DNA of 64,000 bases, taken from NCBI RefSeq assembly GCF_013302895.1, contig NZ_VJOK01000001.1, forward strand, positions 7,177,378-7,241,377. Reading direction: 5' to 3'. Source of the stretch: Streptomyces albus subsp. chlorinus. Its GTDB lineage: Bacteria > Actinomycetota > Actinomycetes > Streptomycetales > Streptomycetaceae. A program made the translations under genes and the position numbers. The notes beneath the pieces were generated by a model. It saw only the letters and a program-made list of their open reading frames with translations. It made no database searches and had not been told where the DNA came from. Positions 43,630-52,477 of the stretch are shown here, in pieces (position 1 is the stretch's first letter; each line of letters opens with the position of its first letter).

Positions 43630-44979
43630 ATGGCCGCCGAGGAGGAGGGGCTGTTCACACTGCCGGCGACCGGCACCCCGCCCGCGGAACCCGTGCGGGC
43701 CGACGCGCCGTTAGCGGTGCGGATGCGGCCGCGCACCCTCGACGAGGTGGTCGGGCAGGCGCACCTGCTGCGGCCGGGCGCGCCGCTGCGTCGGCTGGTG
43801 GAGGGCGGGGACGCGGCGTCGGTCCTGCTCCACGGCCCGCCCGGCACCGGCAAGACCACGCTCGCGCGCCTGCTCGCCGCCGTCGACACCAGGCACATCG
43901 TCGCCCTCTCGGCGCTCTCCAGCGGCGTCAAGGAGCTGCGCGAGGTGATCAACGACGCGCGTCGTCGCCGCGATCGTCAGCACCGGCAGACCGTGCTGTT
44001 CATCGACGAGGTGCACCGCTTCTCCAGGACCCAGCAGGACGCGCTGCTCGGGGCCGTCGAGGACAGGCTTGTGCTGCTTGTCGCCGCCACCACGGAGAAC
44101 CCGTCGTTCTCGGTGGTCTCGCCGCTGCTGTCGCGGTTGCTGGTGTTGCAGCTCACGTCGCTGAACGAGGACGAGGTCCGCGAGCTGCTGCGGCGGGCCG
44201 TGACGGATCCGCGCGGCCTCGGCAGTGCGGTCTCGCTCTCGGCCGAGGCCGAGGACGCCTTGGTCCGCCTCGCCGCCGGAGACGCCCGCAGCGCGCTGAC
44301 CGCGCTGGAGGCGAGCGCCGACGGAGTGGCTGACACGGGCGGTACGGTGATCGACGTGCCGGCGGTGGAGCGGGCCGTCGCCGAGGCCACCGTGCGCTAC
44401 GACCGGCAGGGGGACCAGCACTACGACGTCATCAGCGCGTTCATCAAAGCGATCCGTGGCTCCGACCCCGACGCCGCGCTGCACTACCTGGCCCGCATGC
44501 TCGTTGCCGGGGAGGACCCGCGGTTCGTCGCACGGCGGCTGGTGGTGCACGCCAGCGAGGACGTCGGGCTGGCCGACCCCACAGCGCTTCAGGCCGCCGT
44601 CGCCGCGGCCCAGACGGTCCAGCTGATCGGAATGCCCGAGGCCCGCCTCGCCCTGGCGCAGGCCACCGTACATCTGGCCCTGGCACCGAAGTCGAACACG
44701 GTGATCACCGGAATCGACGAGGCCATGGCCGACGTCCGGGCGGGCGCCGTCGGTGAGGTGCCCGCTCATCTGCGCTACGGCCGCTACGCGGGCGCCGCGG
44801 AGCTGGGGAACGCCGTCGGCTACCGCTACCCCCACGCGACGCCCGAGGGAGTCCTGGAACAGCAGTACCCGCCGGACGCCCTGGTGGGCAAGGACTACTA
44901 CCGTCCCACGCGGCACGGCGCGGAAGGCGTCCTGCACGAGCGCCTCGCCCAGCTCCGCCGTACGGTCCGCGGAGGGTAG
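43630..44979 (+). CDS. rarA: Replication-associated recombination protein RarA/MgsA
   Basis: This 449-aa AAA+ ATPase of the clamp-loader group acts at stalled replication forks. Visible marks are LAVRMRPRTLDEVVGQAHLL, Walker A HGPPGTGKTTLARLL, Walker B VLFIDEVHRF, SATTENPS-type sensor VAATTENPSF, and the tetramerisation part VIALAPKSNTV-like near residues 350-370 with LRYGRYAGAAELG. It is a housekeeping gene inside the otherwise secondary-metabolic region, evidence that the two phenazine copies flank older chromosome. The 293-base gap before it (43337-43629) shows nothing else. Confidence 0.93.
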   Translation: MAAEEEGLFTLPATGTPPAEPVRADAPLAVRMRPRTLDEVVGQAHLLRPGAPLRRLVEGGDAASVLLHGPPGTGKTTLARLLAAVDTRHIVALSALSSGVKELREVINDARRRRDRQHRQTVLFIDEVHRFSRTQQDALLGAVEDRLVLLVAATTENPSFSVVSPLLSRLLVLQLTSLNEDEVRELLRRAVTDPRGLGSAVSLSAEAEDALVRLAAGDARSALTALEASADGVADTGGTVIDVPAVERAVAEATVRYDRQGDQHYDVISAFIKAIRGSDPDAALHYLARMLVAGEDPRFVARRLVVHASEDVGLADPTALQAAVAAAQTVQLIGMPEARLALAQATVHLALAPKSNTVITGIDEAMADVRAGAVGEVPAHLRYGRYAGAAELGNAVGYRYPHATPEGVLEQQYPPDALVGKDYYRPTRHGAEGVLHERLAQLRRTVRGG

Positions 44980-45059
44980 CGGCGTCGCCGCCACCGGACG
45001 GAACCACGGCACACGCCGGTCTCGCCGGGCGCCGTCCTGGTCGTCGTGCGGGCCACCTG

Positions 45060-45719
45060 CTAGTCATCGTGCGGGTCACCCGCGGTGGCCGTGCCCCGGG
45101 ACCGCCACTCGCTCTCCGACACCTGGGGCATATGGAAGCGGCTGGTCGTGCGCGCGTACCAGCCGCCGTTCAGCCTGCCGATCGGTGCGAGGGACGCGGT
45201 GTCGATGTGTCCGCGGTCGGCGTCTCTCACGTACTCGTCCTCGACGTGCACGGCCAGCACCTGCCCGATGATGATGCGCTGCCCGGCACCGATGGGGACG
45301 ATCTGCGTGAGTGCGCATTCGAGGCCGACAGGGCTGGCGGCGACGCGCGGCGGTTTGACCAGCGCCGAGGGCACCGTGTCGATTCCGACCTCGGCCAGTT
45401 CGTCCACCTCGGCGTCGAAATCGATGGCGGTGGCGTTCATCAGCGGGGCGCACGCGTCGGTCACGAGGTTGACCACGAACTCTCCGGTCTCCTCGATGTT
45501 CCGCGCCGAGTCCTTCGGTCTCCCGTCCCGCGCCCCCATACCGATGCACAGCACCGGTGGGGTGCCGGACATCAGATTGAAGAACGAGAACGGTGCGGCG
45601 TTGGTGCGTCCGGTGCTGTTCGTCGTCGTCACCCAGGCGATGGGCCGGGGGACTATCAACGCTGCGAGGAGGTTGGCGCGGGGACGAGCCTCCATGGAGG
45701 CAAGGTCGAAACAGCTCAC
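45060..45719 (-). CDS. Flavin reductase family protein
   Basis: The 219-aa product has the FMN-binding split-barrel fold of flavin reductases (PRPIAWVTTTNSTGRTNAAP, FSFFNLMSGTPPVLCIGMG, DSARNIEETGEFVVNLVT). It may supply reduced flavin to a monooxygenase or act on its own. Start GTG 45719 has GGAAAGGAAG upstream. It points away from the phenazine genes and its link to them is not shown. Confidence 0.82.
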   Translation of the reverse strand: MSCFDLASMEARPRANLLAALIVPRPIAWVTTTNSTGRTNAAPFSFFNLMSGTPPVLCIGMGARDGRPKDSARNIEETGEFVVNLVTDACAPLMNATAIDFDAEVDELAEVGIDTVPSALVKPPRVAASPVGLECALTQIVPIGAGQRIIIGQVLAVHVEDEYVRDADRGHIDTASLAPIGRLNGGWYARTTSRFHMPQVSESEWRSRGTATAGDPHDD

Positions 45720-46025
45720 CGGGCTTCCTTTCCCAGGCCCTTCCGCCGCCGGGCCGTGCGCGGGGCCCTTCCAGGCCGGCGGCGCCGGACGGCGGCGGGT
45801 GGGATCTGCGTCGATGTCGGCTGAGACTGCCGTATGAGCCGGTGATGTGCAGCAGCGGTTCGCCTGCCCGGACGTCGGGCGCATCCGGTACCGGGCCACG
45901 ATGACACCGTATCTTCCCCCACCGGCGGTGCGGGTCCTTCCGCCTGGCGAACCCGCCCCTTTCCGCGCGACCAACCACCTCGGGCGTCACGCGCCGGCGG
46001 TAGTGCTGTCCCCTCTCAGCACGAA

Positions 46026-46066
46026 GGCGGCTCCCCGGCCCCGGAACAGGGGGGCGGGGAGCCGCC
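46026..46066 (-). terminator. Long hairpin after the small secreted protein gene
   Basis: GGCGGCTCCCC and GGGGAGCCGCC form an 11-bp stem that extends through a further G/C-rich run, with a short loop around GGAACA. It lies about 50 bases past the stop at 46119 on the minus strand. Confidence 0.65.
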
Positions 46067-46118
46067 GTTCAGCCTTCACTCAGCGATCAGTGCCCCTGTA
46101 CGGGGCGGCCCCTGGTGC

Positions 46119-46358
46119 TCAGAGCTTGGTGATGGTGAGGGTCCACGAGCCGTCCGCGTGGGGACCGACGCAGGTGAACTCCTTGATCGGCCAGGAGTGG
46201 CCGTCCTTCATGCACTCGTCCGCGCTGGGCTCCTTGTACTGGTCCCCGATCATGAAGCCGGGGGGCCGGGGAACATCGGCCTGGGCGGCTCCGACAGCGA
46301 GCCCGGAGAAGGCCAGAAGGCCGGCGCCGACGATTGCTGTGCGCTTGAGCTTGCGCAT
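46119..46358 (-). CDS. Small secreted protein (79 aa)
   Basis: This is a short exported protein: signal peptide MRKLKRTAIVGAGLLAFSGL, cleavage after AQA at residue 27. The mature part of 52 residues has two Cys (ADECMKDGHSW, EFTCVGPH) that can form one disulfide. No family is recognised. The ATG has GAGAGGGA upstream and the gene ends before a strong terminator, so it is probably well expressed. Confidence 0.65.
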   Translation of the reverse strand: MRKLKRTAIVGAGLLAFSGLAVGAAQADVPRPPGFMIGDQYKEPSADECMKDGHSWPIKEFTCVGPHADGSWTLTITKL

Positions 46359-46519
46359 GTAGTCCCTCTCGTGCACGCACGTACCAGGACGTGCGGGATC
46401 GTTCAGGTGTCCCGTACCCCCTGCCGGACAGGAGGGAACGGAACCTTACGAAGAAGTTCGATCACCGACGGGACGGAAAAGTTCACGAGGGGCCCAGGAT
46501 TTTTTGGCGAGCCGGTACG

Positions 46520-47056
46520 TCAGTCGTCGTCACAGCTCGACAGGGCTTCCGTGACCATGCGGGTGGCGAAGTCGGGATCGTCGGTGATGCGGTTGATGTG
46601 CTCGGCGAGGAGGAAGGCGGTGACTTCCAGGGGGTTCATCTCCTTTCCCGTCCAGTCCCCGTACTGCTTGCGCCACAGGTTGGGGCTCAGCCCGGTGCCC
46701 GCCGCGATGACCAGGCCCGCCATCATGGGGATGGCCTCAGGGCTGACACTCTTGGGCATCATGCGCATCGTGGCCACGAGGTTGGGCACCACGTACTCGA
46801 TGACGTCCTTGCCGTGGTCCTCGTGCGCCTTCCGCAGCCACGTCATGAACATGTAGATGAGTGTGCAGGCTCCGTCCAGCAGATCCTTGGCCCCTTCGGG
46901 GCCCATCGACGCCGTGAGCTGGTCGATGAGCGCCTGCTGTTCGGGGTCGGTCCCGGTTTTTCCGGCGTGGACGCTCTTGAGCCGGGAGTCGATCATCATG
47001 AGTGCTGCGCCCACATCGCCGGCGGGAGCGTGCTGGGGGCCGTAGGGCGATGACAC
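46520..47056 (-). CDS. Hypothetical protein (178 aa)
   Basis: A soluble, helical protein (start MSSPYGPQHAPAGDVGAALM; MTWLRKAHEDHGKDVIEYVV), ending SSCDDD. No motif is recognised. Start GTG 47056 has GAGGAGGAA six bases upstream, a very strong site. It stands alone between the small secreted protein and a TetR gene. Confidence 0.6.
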   Translation of the reverse strand: MSSPYGPQHAPAGDVGAALMMIDSRLKSVHAGKTGTDPEQQALIDQLTASMGPEGAKDLLDGACTLIYMFMTWLRKAHEDHGKDVIEYVVPNLVATMRMMPKSVSPEAIPMMAGLVIAAGTGLSPNLWRKQYGDWTGKEMNPLEVTAFLLAEHINRITDDPDFATRMVTEALSSCDDD

Positions 47057-47347
47057 AGGGTTCCTCCTCAGGTGGGCCGCGAAGGTCAGCACGGCTTGTC
47101 CGTACAGTAGACGGCCGACGAGACGCGGGTTGGTGGTTTCCCCTTTAGGGCGGCAAGGGCGAGTGATCCCCGCGCGGGCACAAGGGCCTCGTCGGCCGAT
47201 CCGTTCGGCGGCGGATGACGTGCCGTGGGCCACTGGATGCGGGGTGACACAAAATGCGGGTGCCCGGCGTCCTGCGTGTGGCAGCACCAGGGGTGAACGG
47301 GCAAGGGTTGGGCAAGAGAGAAGGAAGCGAACGAACCGCCGACACCA

Positions 47348-47373
47348 CCGACTTGCTCGGCCGAGCAAGTCGG
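47348..47373. promoter_or_regulatory. Perfect 26-bp palindrome
   Basis: CCGACTTGCTCGG followed directly by its reverse complement gives a 26-bp palindrome without spacer, flanked by CCACC/GGTGG. With no loop it is a poor terminator and looks more like a protein-binding site. It lies in the gap between the 178-aa gene and the TetR gene. Confidence 0.6.
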
Positions 47374-47431
47374 CAAGGTGGCGCGATTGCCCCTTCATGA
47401 CGATGCACTCCCAGGACGGCCTCGGCGCGGG

Positions 47432-47500
47432 GCTCTCTACGCCGAACGCAACCCGGAGAAGCTGTCGGCCGCGGAGCGCGAGACCGCCGTGAGCCGTTGA
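47432..47500 (+). pseudogene. 3' remnant of an unknown gene
   Basis: An open frame without start codon ends ALYAERNPEKLSAAERETAV-SR-stop with good coding bias (GC-rich third positions). Nothing upstream in frame resembles a gene. It is probably the tail of a deleted gene and marks past rearrangement here. Confidence 0.35.
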
Positions 47501-47541
47501 CGCCGCCGGGGGGAGGGGGAGGCCCTTGCGTGGGGCCGGGG

Positions 47542-48123
47542 TCAGGGGCGGAGGCCCTTGAGTATCACGTCGGCGTACAACTGCTGGGCGCCGAGGGTGT
47601 CGGCGTTGCTCGTGGCCATCGCGAGCCCGTACATCAGTGCCCGGAACTCGGCGAAACCCACATCGGCGCGCAGCACCCCGGCCTGGTGGCACCTGTCGAT
47701 CAGCCTGCGGACGTTGGTGACCAGCTCCGAGTTCCTGCCGCCGGTGCCCTTCTCGAACAGCCTGCCGAGGCCGCCGTAGACCTGGCGCAGCCCGCGGTTC
47801 CGCATCATGTCCTCGGCGCTCCGCCGCACATACGCGCTCAGGGCCTCCCAGGCGTCGGGCAGCTCCAGCGCTTCGGCCGCGATGGCGGCACTGTCGGCCA
47901 GCCACTGGTCCGCCAGCGTGTCGATCAGCGCCTGCTTGGTCGGGAAGTGCCGGTAGATGGTCCCGACACCGACCCCGGCGCGCCGGGCGATGTCCTCCAT
48001 CTGCGCGTCGGTGCCGTCCTCGACGAACGCGTCGCGCGCGGCCTCCAGGACGCGCTGCCGGTTGCGGCGCGCGTCGGCTCGGAGAGGCCGATCGGCGCGA
48101 GACGGCATCTGGTTGGTCATCAA
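47542..48123 (-). CDS. TetR-family transcriptional regulator
   Basis: This 193-aa protein has an N-terminal TetR helix-turn-helix (LRADARRNRQRVLEAARDAF, then MEDIARRAGVGVGTIYRHFP). A ligand-binding C-domain follows (residues 60-193). It is divergent from a broken MFS exporter gene, the standard TetR/efflux arrangement. The intergenic region has an inverted repeat and a sequence close to the GGAAT-N5-ATTCC palindromes of the phenazine genes, so it is the best regulator candidate within the locus. Confidence 0.85.
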   Translation of the reverse strand: MMTNQMPSRADRPLRADARRNRQRVLEAARDAFVEDGTDAQMEDIARRAGVGVGTIYRHFPTKQALIDTLADQWLADSAAIAAEALELPDAWEALSAYVRRSAEDMMRNRGLRQVYGGLGRLFEKGTGGRNSELVTNVRRLIDRCHQAGVLRADVGFAEFRALMYGLAMATSNADTLGAQQLYADVILKGLRP

Positions 48124-48158
48124 TACCAGTCAATCACAGGGAAGTTGACAAGGTGAAG

Positions 48159-48203
48159 CCGGATTCCGTATTGTCCGACCCTTCCCGCGGTAGCGGAATC
48201 CGG
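48159..48203. promoter_or_regulatory. Long inverted repeat in tetR/MFS intergenic region
   Basis: CCGGATTCCG (48159-48168) and CGGAATCCGG (48194-48203) are perfect 10-bp arms with 25 bases between. The left arm continues GTATTGTCCG, so 48161-48177 reads GGATTCCGTATTGTCCG, very like the copy A palindrome CGGAATTCAGTATTCCG apart from small gaps. Confidence 0.55.
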
Positions 48204-48870
48204 GTTCGTGTGAGGAGTCGGCGCAGGCCCAGGGCCTTGCACTCGCTCTGCTTGTCACCATGCAGCTCGTGCTGGCCCTTGACGCCTCCATCGTGCACAT
48301 GGCGCTCCCGGCCATCGGCCGTGACCTGCACTTCGCTCAGGCCGACTCGTCGTGGGGCAGCAACGCCTGCACGCTCGCGTTCGGCGAATTCATGATGTTC
48401 GGCGGTCGGGTCGCCGAACTGGCAGGACGCCGGATGTTCGATCCGGGGTCGGCCCTGCTCACCGTCGCCTCACTCGCGGGCGGCCTGGCGCCCACTCCGG
48501 CGGCCCTGGTCACGGCGCGCGCCGCGCGGGGCCTCGGCGCGACGCTGGTAGCCCTCGCCGCACTGTCGCTGATCACGACATTGTTCGCGCCCGGCCCTGA
48601 GCGCAACCGGGCCTTCGGACTTCTCGGCGCCGTCGTCGGTGCGGGTGGCGCAGCCGGGGCGCTCCTCGGCGGGCTGCTCACCGACTGGTTCGGCCGGAGG
48701 CCGTGCTGTTCGTCAACGTCCCGATCGGCATCATCGCCATCGGGAGGGCTCCGGGCTCGGCTCCCGGCTCGCGCGACGACGGCTGGGTCACCGGCGCCCG
48801 CTGTTCGGCGGGCTGCTGGTCGCCGGCGCCGCCCTGACGCTCCCCGTCGTCCCCGCCCGCAGTACCACCA
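48194..48870 (+). pseudogene. Truncated, frameshifted MFS drug exporter (DHA2-type)
   Basis: Residues ALALLVTMQLVLALDASIVH to GGLLTDWFG (48239-48700) are the first five or so helices of a 14-TM major facilitator exporter. A one-base deletion near 48698 shifts the frame: AVLFVNVPIGIIAIG continues in the next frame. Then most of the protein is missing, and only a tail-like LFGGLLVAGAALTLPVV remains. The 5' end also lacks a normal start. The gene is dead, although its TetR partner is intact. Confidence 0.8.
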
Positions 48871-49124
48871 AGGCGGCCCCGGCCAACACCGCCCCGGCTC
48901 TCGACACGATCACCGCTCATGCGTATCTCTGTCTGTACCTCTGCGCAGCGATCCGGCGCACACGGATCAAAGAAAATCAATGTGTGTGTCGTCGAATGAG
49001 CACGGTCTTGGAGTGGACCAAGGAAATCGTTGGCGATTTCTCTGGTGCGCTCGACCAGGATTGCGTCCGCTCTGTTGTGCAAAGCGTATGGCCGGGGGAA
49101 CGAGCCCATGGGTACAATCCCGCT

Positions 49125-49496
49125 ATGGATGATTTGGACGCGCGGTTGCAGCGGATCGGACAGCAGGATTTCCGCGCGAAGTTCCGGTTACGCGGCCGGG
49201 ACCGTGCGGTGGTGGACCTGCGGGGTATCGCCACTGTACGCAGGCACGCCGAGGAATTGATCAAACGCAGGTTGGCTCCGGCCGAACCGTACAAGGACGG
49301 CCGTCAGACGCCTTATCGCGGGCATCCGGTGTTCGTCGCACAGCACGCCACGGCCACGTGCTGCCGTACCTGCCTGTCACGCTGGCACGGAATCCCCGTC
49401 GGACGTGCGCTTGATGCGGCAGAGCAGGACTACGTCGTCGAAGTGATCTGCCGATGGATCGCGGAGCAGTACGCCCCCCGCACTCCGCCCGCGTGA
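49125..49496 (+). CDS. DUF4186 protein, copy B
   Basis: The 123-aa paralogue of the protein at 40974 keeps RAKFRLRGRDRAVVDLRGIA, GHPVFVAQHATATCCRTCLS and RWHG. Codon use is less G/C-rich than in copy A. TACAAT (49113-49118) ends six bases before the ATG, indicating a leaderless promoter. It is followed after 72 bases by the paralogous methyltransferase, keeping the gene order of copy A. Confidence 0.8.
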   Translation: MDDLDARLQRIGQQDFRAKFRLRGRDRAVVDLRGIATVRRHAEELIKRRLAPAEPYKDGRQTPYRGHPVFVAQHATATCCRTCLSRWHGIPVGRALDAAEQDYVVEVICRWIAEQYAPRTPPA

Positions 49497-49568
49497 CCCG
49501 ATCCACGCTGTCAACGGGGGCCGAATCCCTGGAACGGTACAGCTCGGCAGAACTCCCTTGGAGAGCGG

Positions 49569-50594
49569 ATGGCAGTTGACGTGCAGGCGACTCGGGATGT
49601 CATAGAAATAATCACCGGCGGATGGAGAGCGCAATCCCTCTATGTGGCGGTCAAACTCGAAATACCGGACCACATAGAAGCCGGCCGGGCCACTTGCGGC
49701 GAACTCGCGGAGGCTACGGGGGCGAAGGAAGAGGGCATCCGCCGCCTGATGCGTCTTCTGGTGGCCATGGGGGTATTTCAGGGGAACGAGCGGGATGGTT
49801 ACCGGAACACCGCTGTGAGCGCAGCACTGATCGACGGTTCTCATTCCCTGCGCGATATGTGCTTGCTGCACGGCGAGGAGTTCTACACCGCTTGGGGCCA
49901 CGCCCACCAGGCCATCAGCAAGGTCGAGTCAGGTTTTGAGGCGGCCTACGGCCATTCCTTTTACACGCATCTTGGCCAGCACGAGGGCACCGCCAAACGT
50001 TTCCAGCGCACCATGAACGCCGGAAACATGTTCTTCCCGCAAGTGCCGGAGGTCTTCGATTTCTCCGGCGACAAGATGGTCGTGGACATAGGTGGCGGAG
50101 GCGGGGATCTGCTCGCCGCGATCCTGAAAGCCACACCGGATGCCCGGGGTACGCTCTTCGACCGCACACACATGATGCCTGCGGCCAGTAAGCACCTGGC
50201 CGACACGGTCGGACTGGACCGGGTCCAACTGGTCGCGGGTGACATGTTCGACGGCGTTCCGACAGGCGGGGACGTATACACCCTCTGCCGAATCCTTGCC
50301 GGCTGGGACGACGACGCGGTCGTCAAGGTTTTCGAGCACTGCCGACGCGGCATGGTGGACAGCTCGTCACGCCTCATCATCTTCGACCGTGTCGTCGACG
50401 ACGCCGAGCACTCTCCCATACTTCCGCCGCTGTGGGATCTGCACCTCCTGATGACGACCGGTGGCCGGCACCGCACCGTGAGCAGGTTCACGGAGTTGCT
50501 GAACCGGGCCGGCCTGGACGTCGAGCGGGTCGCCGAACTGCCCATGGACACAACCGCGTTGATCGCGGCACCGCGCTCCTCTCCGGGGAACTGA
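49569..50594 (+). CDS. PhzM-like SAM-dependent methyltransferase, copy B
   Basis: The 341-aa paralogue of the methyltransferase at 41642 has VIEIITGGWRAQSLYVAVKL, RDMCLLHGEEFYTAWGHAHQ, SAM loop VVDIGGGGGDLL and C-terminal LPMDTTALIAAPR. It uses noticeably more A/T-ending codons (ATA, TTT) than its neighbours, as does the gene before it, so this pair may have come by transfer rather than by recent local duplication. The predicted reaction is methylation of a phenazine carboxylate or ring position. Confidence 0.88.
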   Translation: MAVDVQATRDVIEIITGGWRAQSLYVAVKLEIPDHIEAGRATCGELAEATGAKEEGIRRLMRLLVAMGVFQGNERDGYRNTAVSAALIDGSHSLRDMCLLHGEEFYTAWGHAHQAISKVESGFEAAYGHSFYTHLGQHEGTAKRFQRTMNAGNMFFPQVPEVFDFSGDKMVVDIGGGGGDLLAAILKATPDARGTLFDRTHMMPAASKHLADTVGLDRVQLVAGDMFDGVPTGGDVYTLCRILAGWDDDAVVKVFEHCRRGMVDSSSRLIIFDRVVDDAEHSPILPPLWDLHLLMTTGGRHRTVSRFTELLNRAGLDVERVAELPMDTTALIAAPRSSPGN

Positions 50595-50668
50595 ACGGCG
50601 GGTCGGCGTCCGACACCCCTCCCCGTGGGGGCGGGGTGGGCGGGGCCGAGGCGAGCCGGCGGCGACGT

Positions 50669-52117
50669 TCAGTATCCCGGCGGCGGCTGGAAGCCCCCGA
50701 TCACTTCCGCCAGGCACTGTACGAAGCGGACGGCGGTGCGGTCGTGCAGGTAGGGCGCGATCACCTGGATACCGACGGGAAGCCCGCCTCCGGTGAGCCC
50801 GATCGGAGCAACGGCGGCGGGCAAGTAGTTGAGGGACGACGGCGCTGTCCAGGGGAGCAGGTCGCCGTACGGGCGGTCCGCACCGTTGATCCGTAGGGTG
50901 CGGATGGTCCGGCCGGGATCGGTGCGCTGGTCGTGGGGGAACGCGCTGACGGGGGCCGCGGGGCAGACGAGCACGTCGACCTCGCGGAAGAACTCGGCCC
51001 AGCGCCGGCGGGAGTGCTGCCGCCGTTCGTCGAGCGCGTGCCAGTCGCGAAAGCTGACCGTCAGGCCCGAGGCGATCCCGCCCCCGGCCCCCTCCGACAC
51101 GGCGCGTTCCACCAGCCGGGCGTACGACTCCTCCGGCTCGATCAGCCCTCCTTGCGCCAGCAGCAACGGGCGGTAGAGCTCCATGGTCTCAGCGAGTCCG
51201 ACCGGACCCTCGCGCTCGATCACGGTCGCGCCCTCGTCGCGCACCGCGTCCAGTGCCCTCCGCATCACCGCGACCACCTCGCTGTCGACGGGGCAGCACG
51301 GGTCGTCCAGCCAGGCCGCGACCCGGAACTCCCGCAGGCTGGAAGCCCGGGCAGGGGGCAGTTCCAGTCGCCACGCCGGCGCGAGGTCAAGAGGTGCTCC
51401 AGCCAGGACGTCGAGGCCCAGGCCGAGGTCGTCCGCGTGCCGGCCGAGCGGACCGAGCACCGCCATGTCGAACTCCGTCAGAGTCCCCGGGGCGTGTCCG
51501 GAGACACTGCCGAGCCCCGGCACGATCCCGTACGACGTACGCAGTCCGTAGACGCCGCAGAAGTGGGCAGGTACGCGGATCGAACCCGCCGAGTCCGCGC
51601 CCAGTTCCAGGCCCGTCAGCCCAGCGGCGAGTGCTGCGGCGGATCCGCCGGAGGAACCGCCGGGCCCGCGGGCCAGGTCCCACGGGTTGTTCGTGGTTCC
51701 GTAGATGTCGTTGTAGGTCTGCCAGTCCCGGGCGTCGGCCGGCAGGTTGGATTTGCCGAACACGATGGCTCCCGCGGCCCGCAGCCGCGCGACCGACTCG
51801 GCGTCCCTGGTCGAGACGTGATACCCCCAACGGGTGGAGCCCCCGGTGGTTCGCATGCCCGCGACCTCCAGGCTGTCCTTCACGGTCACCGGGACGCCGT
51901 GCAGCGGGCCGAGCGGCTCGCCGCGGAAGAGGGCGCGATCGGCTTCGCGCGCCGCGGCTCGCGCCCCTTCCACATCCCGGACGACGATGGCGTTCACCTG
52001 TGCGTCGAACTGTTCTCCACGATGCAGATAGTGGTCGAGCAGTTCCAGGCTCGATATTTCTTTTCCCGCGATGGCGGCAGCGTGTTCGCGGGCGGAACGA
52101 TGTGCCAGATCAATCAT
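50669..52117 (-). CDS. Amidase-signature family hydrolase
   Basis: This 482-aa enzyme has the Ser-cisSer-Lys triad of the amidase-signature family: Lys in HGVPVTVKDS, Ser pair in GPGGSSGGSAAALAAG and GADSAGSIRVPAHFCG. It hydrolyses amide bonds, substrate unknown. It lies between phenazine genes and could remove an amide from a carboxamide made by the two amidotransferases (inference). Start ATG 52117. Confidence 0.85.
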   Translation of the reverse strand: MIDLAHRSAREHAAAIAGKEISSLELLDHYLHRGEQFDAQVNAIVVRDVEGARAAAREADRALFRGEPLGPLHGVPVTVKDSLEVAGMRTTGGSTRWGYHVSTRDAESVARLRAAGAIVFGKSNLPADARDWQTYNDIYGTTNNPWDLARGPGGSSGGSAAALAAGLTGLELGADSAGSIRVPAHFCGVYGLRTSYGIVPGLGSVSGHAPGTLTEFDMAVLGPLGRHADDLGLGLDVLAGAPLDLAPAWRLELPPARASSLREFRVAAWLDDPCCPVDSEVVAVMRRALDAVRDEGATVIEREGPVGLAETMELYRPLLLAQGGLIEPEESYARLVERAVSEGAGGGIASGLTVSFRDWHALDERRQHSRRRWAEFFREVDVLVCPAAPVSAFPHDQRTDPGRTIRTLRINGADRPYGDLLPWTAPSSLNYLPAAVAPIGLTGGGLPVGIQVIAPYLHDRTAVRFVQCLAEVIGGFQPPPGY

Positions 52118-52477
52118 GAGAACCTCCCCCGTGACCGAACCGTATAACGGTCCCGAGCTGCCCCGAAAGGGCTGCTCGGGGCCGATATCTCGGCTGCCAT
52201 CGGCGCGAACTCCCGGTGGCAGTGCGGGCTTTCAACGGGCCCGCTTGCTGCGGAATTGCCGCGTCCGACAGTTGTTGAGCCGGAACCGTGTCCGGTATGG
52301 AGCCGGAACGGTTGGGTTGCTCGCTCGTTAGCAGGGTGCGGCCGAGGCCGAGGACGCGCGTCGCCCTACGGCTGGGGCGTGCTGAGCGACCTGCGACGCC
52401 GCCAGGGCTCGGACGATCCTCCGTAGCCCGCTGCCAGGATCACGACATTCGCAACCACTCATGCCCAGGAGCCTCAG
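52118..52477. other. Gap between amidase and VOC genes
   Basis: These 360 bases lie between divergent genes. AGCCGGAACSGT is present twice as a direct repeat 26 bp apart near 52280-52312. No gene is supported. It should contain both promoters, but I could not fix the boxes. Confidence 0.4.
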
